A DNA stretch of 64,000 nucleotides from Eremophila alpestris peregrina (lineage: Eukaryota > Chordata > Aves > Passeriformes > Alaudidae). The DNA lies in the NCBI GenBank assembly GCA_009792885.1, contig WMCF01000025.1, forward strand, positions 7,689,771-7,753,770. Direction: 5' to 3'. This document shows, piece after piece, positions 49,101-61,568 of this stretch. Position numbers and translations under genes: made by a program. Position 1 is the first letter of the stretch; each line of letters starts with the position of its first letter. The notes below the pieces were generated by a model that was not told the DNA's origin, ran no database searches, and was given only the letters and a program-made list of their open reading frames with translations.

Positions 49101-51456
49101 AGGGCTGAGGGCCCCCTTACATAGTCACTGCAGGACTAACTGCCCTCTCTGGGGCTGGGGGAGGACTGCATTTAATTTTCAGTGTTTAGTTTGAAAGAAG
49201 TAACAAGGTTATGCCCTACAATGAGGAAACATGTAAGCATAGCCAATTAAACACAAACTGGCCCGAAAATACATTCCTCTACCCTAGTTTGTGTACCTTT
49301 CTACTCTGGACAATATTTTGAGTGTAACCACTAGCACATTGTGGCTATGAGAGCTGTTCATGTGTACAGATATTCTAGAGATAAAGGCAGCAGCTCAGAA
49401 CTTCTAGAAGTTGTGAGGTTCACCTGAGAAAACACATCACTGAGAACTACCCATGTTGTCCTCAGAGTTAGCTACTAAAACTTATCTTTAACCAGCAAAT
49501 AATCTAGCAATACTGAATATTCCCAGTCACACATTGATTCCTTGGAATGTAACCACAGAAAAACCTGAACAGAGGCAGAAGACCTGACTGGCTAGAACAA
49601 ACACAACTTAAAACTGAATTGCAAACATGTTACTTACCCCTTAGGTCCCAGAATTAGGGACATCAAACAGAAAACTTACATTCAGGTTGTAACAGTGCGA
49701 ATTTCTTCCCCTCATGACTTTGAGGAAAAGCTGACAATTTCACCAAAGTATTAAAAATGCAGAAATATCTGGTTTCTTCCAAAGAACCTATGCCATGCTC
49801 CTGAAAATGGGTTTGATACTCATCCATAATTGTTTTGGATGAGATACATGGGTATGTAATGCCTACCTGTTTTCTGTACAGATATGAGATTTTTGATAGC
49901 TCTCTTTTTGTCTCCAAGATAAGCAATGCCATAGTTCCTTTTTTTTTTTCTTTTTCTTTTTGTGACTGGAACCAGCTGTAGTAGAATAAACTCTGTCATT
50001 ATTACCTGTGTATTTGAAAGGAATGAAAAACCACTGTCACACAATTGATAATAAAGAATCAATAAATGCAACAGAAGTTAACAGGAAATCCATTTTCTAT
50101 GCTGTATTCAAGTTTCTTTTTGGTCTGTCAGGGAAGAAATATCAAGGATTGAATAAAATGAAAAAGACAGAAGTGGTTGGCAAGAGTAATAATATTGTGA
50201 AATAGAGTAATATATCATTAAGTAATCCATGTTCAGTGGAATAATGGCCACATTTTAATCTCAAATCACCTAAAATGGGATTTTGGGCTATCACAAGCTG
50301 AACAGTCTAAAGTCAGGAAATTTTAACTGAAGAAGTCAATGACCAAAGGCAATTGTTAACCACCACTCCGCAGTGGTCTTCTGAACAGGACAAACACATT
50401 TTGAACACAGCCTGATATTTCCTGAGACAATCAGCTGATTTTGAAATTTCACTGCCAGACCCTCAACTGGTTTAATACTGCTTTGACAAACTACTTGGTC
50501 TCTCACTGATGGTAATTGTGTCTTCCTAGGCATATGTATGCAGAAAATCGATTCCAAAGACCCAAACCAGTATTTTCTGGCATTTTGATTGCTTTGACCT
50601 CACAATTTGTGTGTTTGTGTGTGTATGTAATACATGTAATATTACATTATGTGCCAGTGCCATATAATGCAAAAAGATAACTTTGAACAGAATACAGAAC
50701 TGCAGTATATGTATGTGGAAAAGCTGGAAAAGACAAATTTTTAAAGATTTTACTAAAAAAACCCCAGCACTCACATAACAAAAGGGAGATTTTTCAATGA
50801 TGCCTGTGCATTTTTCCTAGTTTGTGCCATGGACTCTTTTACACTCTCTGCATTTTAAATGTATCTTAGTTTTATTTTTATTGTCTCCAGTTTCAAGGGA
50901 TACCCTTTCTTTGCATCACTTAGAGGGAACAAGAAGGAGAATGTCTTACCCTGCAAGTCTGCTTACAATGGTCAAGAGAATGAATCCAAATGACAGCAGG
51001 GAAATCAGGGCACTAGGTGCAGGGGTACCAATATCACCTCTTCAAACCAGGGGCTTCTTGCATTAGTCAGACACTTCTCTCCCCAGTGCCTGCCTGCCAC
51101 AGGCCACAGCCTTGAGGGGGGTAGGTGCCTCTATTTTGCACAGAGAGTTGTTCCCCCCAGAGTGTGTCTCCAGCCTCCATCAGCTTTCCGTTTCTTTGGA
51201 ACTGTGTTTGGGCAGGGGCACCATGTGCCTCTGATTGGACAAAGCTTCTCTGTGTGATGAGCAAAGGTTTTTACATGGTTTTTGTTTTCCACCATTGTTT
51301 TCATGCACCTCAGGGTTGGTTGAATTGTCTCACAGCCTATAATGTAGGCTAATTCCATAGGGTCAGTTCCTCCTGTCCCATATTCCATCTTTAAAAGAAT
51401 GAGATTTAACGCTTCTATTCTTCTGTTCAGGCTAAACATATTCATGCATACATACG
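43181..51456. other. Long transposon-free AT-rich stretch
   Basis: About 8.3 kb without a recognisable gene or transposon. Local features: two near-identical words agtataaatactcag (43972-43986) and gtataagtactcagg (44034-44048) flanking a ccaatcag; a GA-rich run (46202-46226); a 15-bp tandem duplication (47081-47110); a less AT-rich patch at 49040-49170; a T-rich run (49937-49970). Frames reach 89 codons and show no known domain. Confidence 0.5.
47081..47110 (+). repeat. 15-bp perfect tandem duplication
   Basis: Two identical adjacent units of cataatgaaaaggtg. Confidence 0.95.
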
Positions 51457-51490
51457 TGCACACGCACACACACACACATATATATATATA
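51457..51490. repeat. Compound (CA)n(TA)n microsatellite
   Basis: A run of CA units with one CG interruption passes directly into seven TA units. This is the only compound dinucleotide repeat of this length in the window and the most likely to be polymorphic. Confidence 0.97.
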
Positions 51491-54400
51491 TTTATACACA
51501 ATACAATTTACTGAATTTTACATGTCTCTTGATCCTTTAGGAAAACACATCATATTCCACAATTCAGCAAAATGACTTCTTCTATGCTGATATGTTTGTC
51601 TTCACTTGCAATCATTCATCAGTGCTCAGTTTGAAGGAACACATTGGAACTGATTTTCTCTAATGTTTGCTTGAGCAAGAGAAGGATTTTTCACCGGTTT
51701 CAGTGTGATTCAGTGTTTGGTGAAGATTTTTATAGCTGAGATTTCTGGCAGTATTAATTAGAGACAATTATAATGTGATAGACAGGTTTTGCCAGTTTAA
51801 AATTCTTAACAGAACTCCCTCTGTCTCTTAAAAACCAAATGGAGATTTTGATTGTGTTTGCATGTCTGAATTGTTAAACTCCTTAAATGTTAGACTCCAT
51901 GAATATAATAGGATGTGTGAAAATTAAATAATCATAACTTATTTCAGCAAACAACTGGATGTCCACGTGTGTGCATATAACATCAGGAATGAAACAATAT
52001 TAAACATAATAAATATTTGAGGCTGTTCTTCATGTCATTGTTGCTAATGATGATTATCAATCAAAGCTTAAAATTTTAGGGTCAGACTTTCTATTATTTT
52101 TCAATTTCTAATTTTTCAATTATTGCAGTTGGTAATTTCATGTTTCTATTTGATTGGAGTTGGTGCAAAGCTATTAATTGGAAATATAAGTATATTTTTA
52201 ATGAAGTATTTTCTGTCATTAACTGCTCCAGTGGCTTCCTAGATCCAAACAAAGACACTTAATTAGTGTTTCATTTTCTCTCTGGTTCAATAAATATTTT
52301 AATCAAATACAAGGAATAAGAGCCAGCAAGAAAAATTCAAAAATCAGCCAGCATACAGTCTTAAAGTACCTCATTACTTTGGTTACTTTCTCCACACACA
52401 GCTTCTTCATGAAAACCAAGTGTTGCAGAAATTTTTGAAACAGATGTCAAGAGCTATTTTTTGTGTAAAATTGTTTTCTGGCCAAACCTACTACTAAATT
52501 ACTGCTTCCAAAATCCACTTTCTTAAGATGAAGTAATCTTTAACACTGTCTTATCCCACTGATCTTTTTTGCAATTTCTGGGGTTTGCAAATCATCATGT
52601 TGAGTGCATTGACTATTGTTCCTACTGCACCACATAGAGTGTAGTACATTTCATCATATTCCATAAATGCCATGGCCTAAAGCCTCAGTATGCATAGACC
52701 AAAGCTGGAATAATTAGTCCTGTGCTTCTATTCTTTTCAATCTCCCAGGGCAGATCTATTTCTCTACTTTCTCTATTTAACTACAGATGCAGGGAATAGA
52801 TAAGCTTTTGTGTGACAGCTCTTTGTTAGTTACAGTCACTTATTTCATCCACTATACTATTGGTTTTAAGCATATGAACCAATAACTCAGCTATAGAAAC
52901 TGGTATCAGTACTGATTTTTCATGGTCTCAGACCAAAAAGAACTGTTTTTCATAGAGTTTATTCTTTGTGGCATTAAGAAACAGGGGAATTTGCTCTTAG
53001 ATCTTAAATAGCGGGCCTGAGTTAGGATCTAATTAATCACTGGTGTTTCTCCCACCCCTTAGACTGCCTTTGTTTCTTGTACTTTCGTGCCATATTTGAC
53101 TATAAACCCTTGATCCAAACCCTTTGCTGAGCTTTGCAGTACAGTTCTGTATCTTGGATTTGGTGTGAATTTCAGAGACTTTCTATCCAGATCCATGCCC
53201 TAGATTTTGGCTTAGCCATGCTTTTAATTTTTGAAAGCTGAATCTGCTCTATCCTTTTTAGCAAAACACGTCCCAGTGGGAAGCCCATGTACAGAAACCT
53301 CCTCTTACCCTCTATCATACACAGCAGGTGAACACATTGTGACTGGACATTTGGCATTCACCACAGGTATAGCTATATCCAGAGTTCTACAGGACTCACT
53401 GATTCTTTGTGCTCTATAATCCAGGTTTTACTTTGCATTTATCCTTCTCTCAAATATCTGCAGGAATTATTCCAGCCCCCCCATTCCCCATGAACTTGAA
53501 CAAAGAAGGGTGGAAGGCAGTTGTGCACCTGAACTCCTTGTTGCCAGTCTGCAGTCAAGGATGGAAAACACTGGCTGAAAAAGCCCATGCAGACCTAGGG
53601 GCAGACTGCACCCAATAATGGAGCATTGTCTTGCATTTGAGGTTTTGCTCCAGAGGCTTTCTGTGTTTTCCCTGAAGTAAGACTGTTAATTTACTGCCTG
53701 TATTACTTCAAAGGCTAAGAATAAATCAGACTCTTCTAAATGGACTGCAATCTGAAATTCAGTATGAAAGAGCCACAACTGAGAATTTTTACCCTTCACA
53801 AAGATAACTTCACTCTTCCTTCATTTCTCTGCTTCATTATATTTTGCAGACAAGTCCCTTTAAATTATGCAAAGCCACTGCATGCAAACACACTCCCTTC
53901 CCAAAATATAAGGGTCTTTCATCATATTCCCTCAGTATTTCATCAGCTCACCCCAATATTAGGAGTAGTGTCCCCCAAGACAACAGGCAGCTCTATGGGA
54001 AGTAGCTCTTTGAGTAGCAGAAGCAGCACTGGAGTGATATGGATGTCATCCCCAAAGGGCCCTGCTTCCTTACCTCAGTGAGTCAAGAATTCACCAAGTA
54101 GCTCTGTAAATCTGTCATGTCATTTGCTACTCTTAAGTAGCCTTCTGAGGTATATCTGGCAGGACTACAAAGAGCAGTGAGATCTGAAGCCTGATTCATG
54201 AATTATTGGGTGGTAAGTTGAAAGAGCTCCATACTTCTAAAACTAGGTTGGCTTCTAAACAAAACCTGTCATAACTGTGCCCCAACAGCAGCAGTTATGT
54301 CCTCTGAGAAAAAAATAAACAACAAAACCCCAGCATATTTTTGGACACATTTATTGGTGCCTCTTTCCTCTTGCACTGTGTTTTTCCTACTATTTTCCAT

Positions 54401-55963
54401 ACAGCTCACTAAGATGTCTAGGATGTTGCTTTAGGCAAGACAGACCGTTCTTCCGAGAGTTAGTTTCCCTCAGTAACTTCAGACCTTCCATGAATTTTTC
54501 TTCACCACTTTAAGGGAAAGAGTTGTACTGGTTTCTATTAAAAATACCAAGATTCTCCTGCCACCCTCTAAGCTCAGGAATTGAGGCCTGATGTATGGGA
54601 ATGAGCCAATGCTTTTATCTCACCATGGTTGCATCCCATGCAGTTCCACCCATCCCTCTATTCTTCTCTGAGTCCTGAAGATATTGTCAGGGTCTCAGTG
54701 TTTTATGCTCCAAGACTTCGTTGACTTCCTGCACTAGACAGTCTGCTAAGAGGACATTTCAGGAAAGTGAAATGCAGCAGTGAGGAAGTGTAAGATATTT
54801 GGCTTTTGGGATGCTATAAAGTCTGCCATGTTCTAACCATATGAAAAAAAATTCTGTAAGGCTGTGAGAATCTGAGAGAAAAGAGATAAACAGGCAGAGG
54901 AACTATTTTTTAAGACTTTTCTTTTACATGTCTGCAATATTCAGCCCATTGGATGCTGATTTCTCTGGAAAAATTCAGAAGCTGTTGTAATATACTATTG
55001 AAATATTAATAATAATTGAAAATTTGAGAGAAATCAAGCACAGAAGATGTGGGCACAAGTTTCCTGGTAAAAGAAACCTGGTGATTGACTTTTATCACTG
55101 ATATCCCTCCCATGATGTTCTTAGAAAGAATTCAGTTGTTCCATTTACACAATGTCTATCACAAGGAACTGCTGTGCTAATAAATCCCTGCCTCTCAAAG
55201 AAGATAAGATATATCTGTCATACAAATAATACTTGAAGTGAGTTAAAGCAACAGGAGGTTAAAAAAGGAAATTAAGCTAAGGGAAAACTAAAAGCTCAAA
55301 ACCAGCAAATCAGCATTGGAAGATTCATTGTACGTCTGGGCAAAACTTGATAAAATGGAAAAGAGGCTGTGGATTTGGGTTCCTCCTGACAGATTTACTT
55401 CAAACAAGCTTTCAAAAAATATATTGCTACTGGCAACAATAGCAAATGGTATTTTGTTTTATTGTTAAAGCTGCTGTGCTGTAGTCAGTGCAGTGAACAT
55501 TATTTTAAGCTTCCTTTCAGCGCACAATGTTTTTAACTCTGTGGTATATGATTACAAGAGCAGGAATTGAATATCTTCGTGTGTGTGTGTATGAAAGCAG
55601 GTGAGTCTGCTGTCAAGGAATGGTAGGTGCAAATGACCTTTCTAACAAACCTTGGTTAAATAACAAAAATAATGTGGTCCCAACTGCAAAAGAGAGGTAC
55701 CAAATTGGCTTCTATGCTTGTAAGTGTTGTGTAATAGAAGTGGTCAGTTATCTTGTCCATCTGTCCTCAAAACAGACATGAGAATAGCATAATGCAATTA
55801 TCATCTTTCTCTGCCAAAATACCCTGGTTCTTAAGTTTCCAGTTCCTGAGTGTCAGTTTACAGCACAAACTTTCAAGTGTTCCCATCTCAAGTTTGCCAA
55901 ATTTAAACTTCCATGCTGCAACTATACAAACACTCTTCTCCTTGAGTCACTTTCCTCCCAAGA
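51491..55963. other. Transposon-free stretch with conserved-looking segments
   Basis: No gene or recognisable transposon in about 4.5 kb. The segment 51930-52330 contains several homeodomain, PBX/HOX and TCF/LEF type motifs and no low-complexity sequence. The segment 55290-55560 has a similar texture. A 113-codon plus-strand frame at 53740-54081 ends in a Ser-rich stretch and shows no known domain. Confidence 0.45.
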
Positions 55964-56690
55964 TTCACAGTCACAGAAGGGACCTTGTCAGGGACCTCCA
56001 GAGTTCATCTTGTCCAACCTCCCACTCAAGCAAGGTCCCCCAGCAGGTTGTTCGGGACCATGTCCATACAGCTTTTGAATATGGAAATTTCCACATTTGG
56101 AAAGTCCACAATCTCTCTGGGCAACCTCTGCCAGTGCTTGGTCATCTTCACAGCAAAAAACTGTTTCCTGGTGTTCAGAGGGAGCCTCCTCTGTTTCAGT
56201 TAGTGCCCATTGTTTCTGGTCCTGCCACTGGGCACCACTGAAAAGAATCTGGTTCCATCTTTTTTGCACCCTTTCTTTTGATATTTGTATATATCAATTA
56301 AATCTTCCCTGAGCCTTCTCTTCCCAAGCCTGAGCAATCCCATGTTTCTCAGCCTTTCCTTATATAAGCAATACGCCTGTCATTTAATCATCTTCATCAC
56401 TAGACTCTCTCCAGTCCCTCAATCTCTTTCTCATGCTGGGGAGTCCAGAACTGAACACAAGACTTCAGATATGGCCTAAGCAATGCTGAGGAGAGGGGAA
56501 GGATCAGCTTCCTTGACCTGCTGGCAACACTCCCCCTGCAGCCCAGGAGAGTGTTGGTCACCTTTACCCCATGGGCACATTGCTGGCTTATATTCAACTT
56601 CTTGTCCACCAGACCCTCCAGTCATTTCTTCACAGTAATTTCCTATCTGGTCAGCTCCCAGCATCTACTGGTGCACACCCTTCTGACCAC
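55964..56690 (-). mobile_element. CR1 LINE fragment
   Basis: About 0.7 kb CR1 on the minus strand. The plus strand begins ttcacagtcacagaaggg (55964-55981), then ttgtccaacctcccactcaag, gcaacctctgccagtgcttgg, cctgagccttctcttcccaagc, tggcaacactccccctgcagcc, cttgtccaccagaccctcca and ctcccagcatctactggtgc, ending near 56690. This is the CR1 order from the 3' untranslated region back into the C-terminal part of ORF2. The octamer tail is decayed. The longest open frame of the window (plus strand, 55753-56241) runs antisense into it and is not a gene. Confidence 0.95.
56400..56664 (-). pseudogene. CR1 ORF2 C-terminal remnant
   Basis: On the minus strand the frame 56400-56609 shows LNISQQCAHGVKVTN, then GCRGSVASRSRKLILPLSSA and YLKSCVQFWTPQ. 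These match the post-polymerase segment of CR1 ORF2 (usual form LNMSQQCALAAKKAN, then RRSVASRSREVILPLYSA). It lacks the polymerase domain. Only about 70 residues remain, upstream sequence is out of frame, and the element as a whole is diverged, so it is a relic. Confidence 0.9.
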
Positions 56691-57000
56691 AGGGCTGCAT
56701 CCTCTTCCTCATCACAGTCTCCACATTCATCCCATTATCTCCTCTCACCCCTCAGCTTCTGCTCCTACAGAGACGTCCCTCCTCCCCTTCACTCTCAGCC
56801 CCATCCCCAGCCCACGTGTCTACTGTCTGCAGTTGCTCTGCAAATCTCTTTCTTTCTATTTTTAAATAGCTGACAATTCTTCCTTCCTCCCCCACCCCTG
56901 GACTCGGATTACTCTCCAGCATCCATTTGTCATTGAGTCCACCTCCATTCCTGACTTTCCCCACAGGAAAAGCAAAAGCTGGATCCAGGCTGCAGCTCGC
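56691..57000. other. C-rich block next to CR1
   Basis: About 300 bases rich in C and T on the plus strand (runs such as ccctcctccccttcac and cttcctcccccacccctgg). They are continuous with the upstream end of the CR1. It may be further CR1 sequence too diverged to recognise, or an unrelated GC-rich fragment. Overlapping frames of 100-104 codons reflect composition. Confidence 0.45.
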
Positions 57001-57107
57001 AGGAATCTGCCTGGATGTATTTAGAGGAATGAAAAAGAGCAGCTGTCTGGGAAAAGAAAAGGATGATCTATGATAGCCTGTATTATATAAGCAGGATATA
57101 AGCAGGC

Positions 57108-57123
57108 TTTTTTTTTTTTTTTT
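57108..57123 (+). repeat. Poly-T run
   Basis: Sixteen consecutive T. Confidence 0.97.
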
Positions 57124-57636
57124 GTGAACTTGTAATTATTGTCATCAAGGCAGAATCTGTACAAAACTGACTGGAACTCTTTCAGTTAGGAATGAATGCC
57201 AACACAGAGTTCGGAACACTAAGAGATTTAATATGATTTTATTGCTTTTGTCCTCTATCTATTTCTACAAATAATTATTAATGCACTTGGACAAAAGTGG
57301 GAAACACTGCAGTATTTTTAACCAGCTTTTCTTTTGGTCTGAAGCAAATCCTGTCAGTCTCTTAAGTAGGGCTAGCAGATGTACTGTGTTACCTGCCTCT
57401 TTGCCAAATAAGCAAACCTCTCATCCCTGCAATTCCCTTTTTCTCCAGCAGTCTACCCAAGAACACTGTTTTTAACATGAATGCAAAGCATTCATGAAGG
57501 CAAGTCAAACCCTTCTAAAGTTTGGGATTCTTCAGTTTCATTACAAACTCCAAAAAATACAGATACTTTTCATTCAGCCGGTATGTTACTTCCATTTCAG
57601 TTTAAAAACAGGATGATTTTCCAGACAAAAATAATC

Positions 57637-57658
57637 TCTTAAGCCAATTGGCTTAAGA
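57637..57658. repeat. 22-bp perfect palindrome
   Basis: The sequence equals its own reverse complement over 22 bases, with centre ccaattgg and outer arms tcttaag. There is no spacer. No transposon end, restriction array or known operator context is visible around it. Confidence 0.97.
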
Positions 57659-60600
57659 ACTTTAAAATACAGAATTCAGAAAAAGTATGTTGCATATGGT
57701 TGTGATTAGAAAAGAGCTTTTTCATCACATTCTATTAAAACATGCAATGGTGGGCACAAAACTGTCAAGGATAAAACAGCCAAAGAAATTCCCTGAAAAC
57801 CAGAAAATTTCACAGAGCAGCAGTGTCAGATCACAAGACTGTGAGTGAATTATATTATATAATGAAAGGGCTGTTTGAGTCTTTTCTCTTTTTATGTTTT
57901 TCTTCTCTTTTGCAGGCCTGAGGAATGCAGAAGGCAGTGTGGAAAGCAGAGGAGAGAACAGGCAGGAATAGATACGATGACTTAGCAAATGTGTGCAGAT
58001 TGAGTTCATAGAAAACCTTCAGAGCAGAGTGAGAAAGAGGCAGTGACAGGGAAAAGGCTGAGGGACAAGATACACTTGTAGTTGACAAATACATATGACT
58101 TAGGCTTATGTGGTGACTGAAACCAAGCAAGTGGATAAAATCAACAGATGATATGCAGATGAGGAAGAGACAAGAGAGTTTGGCAAGGCTTGACAGAATA
58201 GACAAAATAATACAGGGGTTGGAGTCTGGCTGCAGAGGCACAAATAAGTCCAGAAGCAAGAGATCAAACAGAAATTAATAAATGTAACTTTTCTCATTTT
58301 CTCTCAGTCACAGAAAAAAATTACTGACTTTTATAGGAGACTAAAGTTCTTTCACTAGATGAAAATGCATTGAATGCATTTTGCAATATTTTACTTCACT
58401 TATGCTTTTCTGTCCTTATTTTTAGATTGTCATTAAAAATGTTCACAAGGTGTTTCTTTGTCTTCCATGTTTTCATGTCTTCTTTATTAATGTAAACTCC
58501 TGAAATGAGATCTTTCTACAACAAAAATACTGTTGCCTATCTGACATGAAGCAAACTGGTTACAGTATTTGATTCATCCTAAATCAATAGGTAAATGAGA
58601 TTATTTTTAAAATCTTTTGATTTCTAGATACTCCCCAAGTCCCTGACATCTATTTAACTTTATATCATGGATGCAGACTGAATTTTCCAGTATGAATGCC
58701 TGTCATCAATCTGGATGATAGTCTCCTCTTTTCCTACCCTCTATTTTTAAAATGGAAAGCATTATGATTGGGAAGAAGTAAACAATTCCAGTCATCACAG
58801 CCTCTTAAAAGCTCACATCATAAAAATCAAGACAGAACCATCCACAAACATGTATAACTAGCACAATGACTGTACACATGACCATTTTAACATTTGAAGG
58901 TTTGTATGTGTTTGGTGCCTGTGAAAAGGAGCACTGATGGTGTTGGACAATTTCCATTTCTCAACAGAAGGGTTGCATGGCAGGAAATAGAACACAGGAG
59001 CCTTAACAGTGACTGACCCATTCTTGGATGCTGGTTCTCTGCTGCTCCCATCTTGTGAACAAGATCACCTTCAAACTGAGGCTAGAAAGACATGGGTCTT
59101 TCATTTTCACCAGTATTGGCCATGTGGGTCTCTCCTGCATAATAATGGACATACCCAGAGCTGCTGTGGTGACCCAGGATCTCTCAAGAGCAACAGCAGC
59201 AGAACTCTTGAATGTTAATCACCCCTTATCTATTTCCTTCACCACCACAATAGTGTGCTTTGCTAGTGTGATAGTGGTTGAGAATATATCCTGTATACTT
59301 GATGCTTGGGAGAGTTCCTGCAACTGGACACAGACTTCCATATGTGTTGATTTACAGTATAATTCTTTGGGCAAAGAAGGGATAAACCTTCAGCTCCTTG
59401 AACATTTATGTCCTCTGCCCTCTTGCCTTGTGAGGAGACACACTGACTCCTTGGAGGGAGAAGTTCTGTGCTTGTACAGGAGTTATCCCAGGGGCAATTG
59501 ATTAGAGATCACTACTCCTTGTGGGTGGCATACAGCCCAGAAGCTGAAACGCACGACTTAATCTAAACACACCCACAGCCTCTAAAGGCTTTGAAAACTA
59601 ATCTGCTTCTTCCTCCTCAGAGAAAGGTTTAAGGGAAAGGTAATAAATTACAAAAAGATATAACAAATGGGGACAACATAACCTTTTTTAAGGTGATGCT
59701 TTTCTCAGCACATCTGTTTTGATACCCAGGTTCAGGAGCAACACTCAGCACATCTCTTTGCTGCCCACTGCATTTTTTCACAATTACAGTGTTCTGCTGA
59801 AGAACTGCTGATGCATGTTTCATTTTTCCCATTTACTTCACTTCTATGAGGACAAATTTGAAATATTCATTTGAACGTTAGGAGGTTAGAAAAAGAGTGA
59901 ATTTGCTCTTTATCAATAAGCAGAATCGAAGGAGGCAGTCCCACGGCTTTTCATTCATCTTCTTCAACTCTGTCAGTTGTGATTCAAGATGTCATACCTA
60001 GCAACTGAAAAACCACTTACTTTAGAGTATAAACAGTCCAGCTTTCAAAAATATGAAATAATGTGTCATACTGTGGGGGATAAAAAAGGTGGATAAATCT
60101 GGAAACTTAATGTTTTAAACTGTTTGACAAAATACTGAAGAAATATTTAAAACTGGGTCATGAAACTTGATACTTGAGAGCCAAATTAATTTAGTTTCTA
60201 TTTCTTCTGTTTATTCTGTTTCATAGTTTTGGATCCTTTCGTGTTTCATAAGAGATTTTTCTAATGCCTGTTCTGTGGTCTGTATTACTGTGAAAGATGC
60301 TGGAACAGTCCCCCTGGTTTGCTCATCACTTGATTTATGCACACTGTGTGGTATGTACTACTATAAAAATTGTGTTTCTGTTTCAAGGCAAGAGGGTCTC
60401 TCTTTTCTTTTTAGTGGCCACCTTGCTCCAGACTGAGCAGAGGCCTCCAGAGAGGAGGATACACATCTTTTCTCAGAGCTACCCAGCACACAAAGCACAG
60501 GGAGGCTCTCAGATTATTGGGAAGGGCATGACCTTCAACACCACAGAGGTGGGAAGAAGGAGCCTGGAGAAAATGGAGAGGGGAAGAGGGGTGAAGTCTC

Positions 60601-61424
60601 TTCTCTGCAGCATCAGGCAGGCTCAGGCCAAGCTGAAGAGCTGATTGCAAAGAAGAGGTGCTCTTAGAAATGCAGAAGTGGCTGTACATGGAGAGCCAAT
60701 GGAGAGGAGCTTCTCCAGCACACAGAGTGCCAGGGGAGGAGCTGGGTTCTGCTCCAGGCAACCAAGCAGAATGGTGTTTAATATTTTTTGTCCTCTAATG
60801 AAATCTGACTTAAAAGTTCAGAGGAATTTGACTTTTAGCTAACACCTCTATGGAAATGCTTCTGCCTCAAACTGAAACTCCATCGTGGCTAATTTACTTT
60901 CTGCTCCTGGCGTGCCAACTCATGGAACTACATCTACATTATCGAGAGTACGATAATAGGAAAATTTACTAGTCAGTTGAAAAAAGTCAAAGGATTCAAT
61001 GGGTGTGAAAACTGAGCACGTTGTAAATGTAAATAAGGGCTGCAGAGGTTTAATGCACTGCTGGCATTTTGTGCCTAGCCAGATGTAGCCATAAAGAGAA
61101 TATTAGGGCAGAAGTACTACATTCACAATGCAAAATTAAATCTGAATGCATTTGTCCTAAAAAATTAAATAGAGTGGTCCTATTTTCTTTGCCAGAAAAT
61201 CATGAGGGACAATTCTGCCTCTGAGAAGCTGAGCTCCCTGAATAGCAGGAAGGGAAGGCAGACTAAATGAGTTTGGAAAGTGTAAACTATTTTATCAATG
61301 GAGAGGATGGAAGAACGGAAGGCAGCAGTTGTAGGCAGTAGGGAAACATGGTGCTGTGAAAGAAAGGACAGATTTGATGCATGTAACACTCACAGATAGG
61401 AAGAGGCTTGTATACATGCTCATT

Positions 61425-61568
61425 GTAGAATGTCCCTCACTGGACATATTCAAGAACTGTCTGGACACCATCCTGTGCCATGTGCTCTGGGATGACCCTG
61501 CTTGGACCAGATGACCACTGTTGTCCCTTCCAACTTAACCCACTCTGTGATTCTGTGCTTCTGTGATT
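61425..61568 (+). mobile_element. CR1 LINE 3' tail
   Basis: Short but clear CR1 3' end: tattcaagaactgtctggac (61447-61466), tgtgctctgggatgaccctg (61481-61500), ggaccagatgaccactg (61504-61520), tcccttccaacttaacccac, and the octamer tail ctctgtgattctgtgcttctgtgatt up to 61568. The element is cut down to its last roughly 145 bases. Confidence 0.93.

Larger units (their letters stand above)
57001..61424. other. Non-coding stretch with palindrome
   Basis: No gene or recognisable transposon. A T16 run lies at 57108-57123 and a perfect palindrome at 57637-57658. A purine-rich plus strand at about 57900-58270 leaves a 134-codon minus-strand frame rich in Leu and Ser, a composition effect. A 157-codon plus-strand frame (59028-59501) has varied composition but no known domain. 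A G-rich patch lies at 60420-60760. Confidence 0.45.

Noticed and set aside
55753..56241. Longest open frame of the window, 162 codons on the plus strand
   Set aside because: Its second half is antisense to a clear CR1 fragment and its first half resembles nothing; it is a chance frame.
57855..58259. 134-codon minus-strand Leu/Ser-rich frame
   Set aside because: Same composition effect from a purine-rich plus strand.
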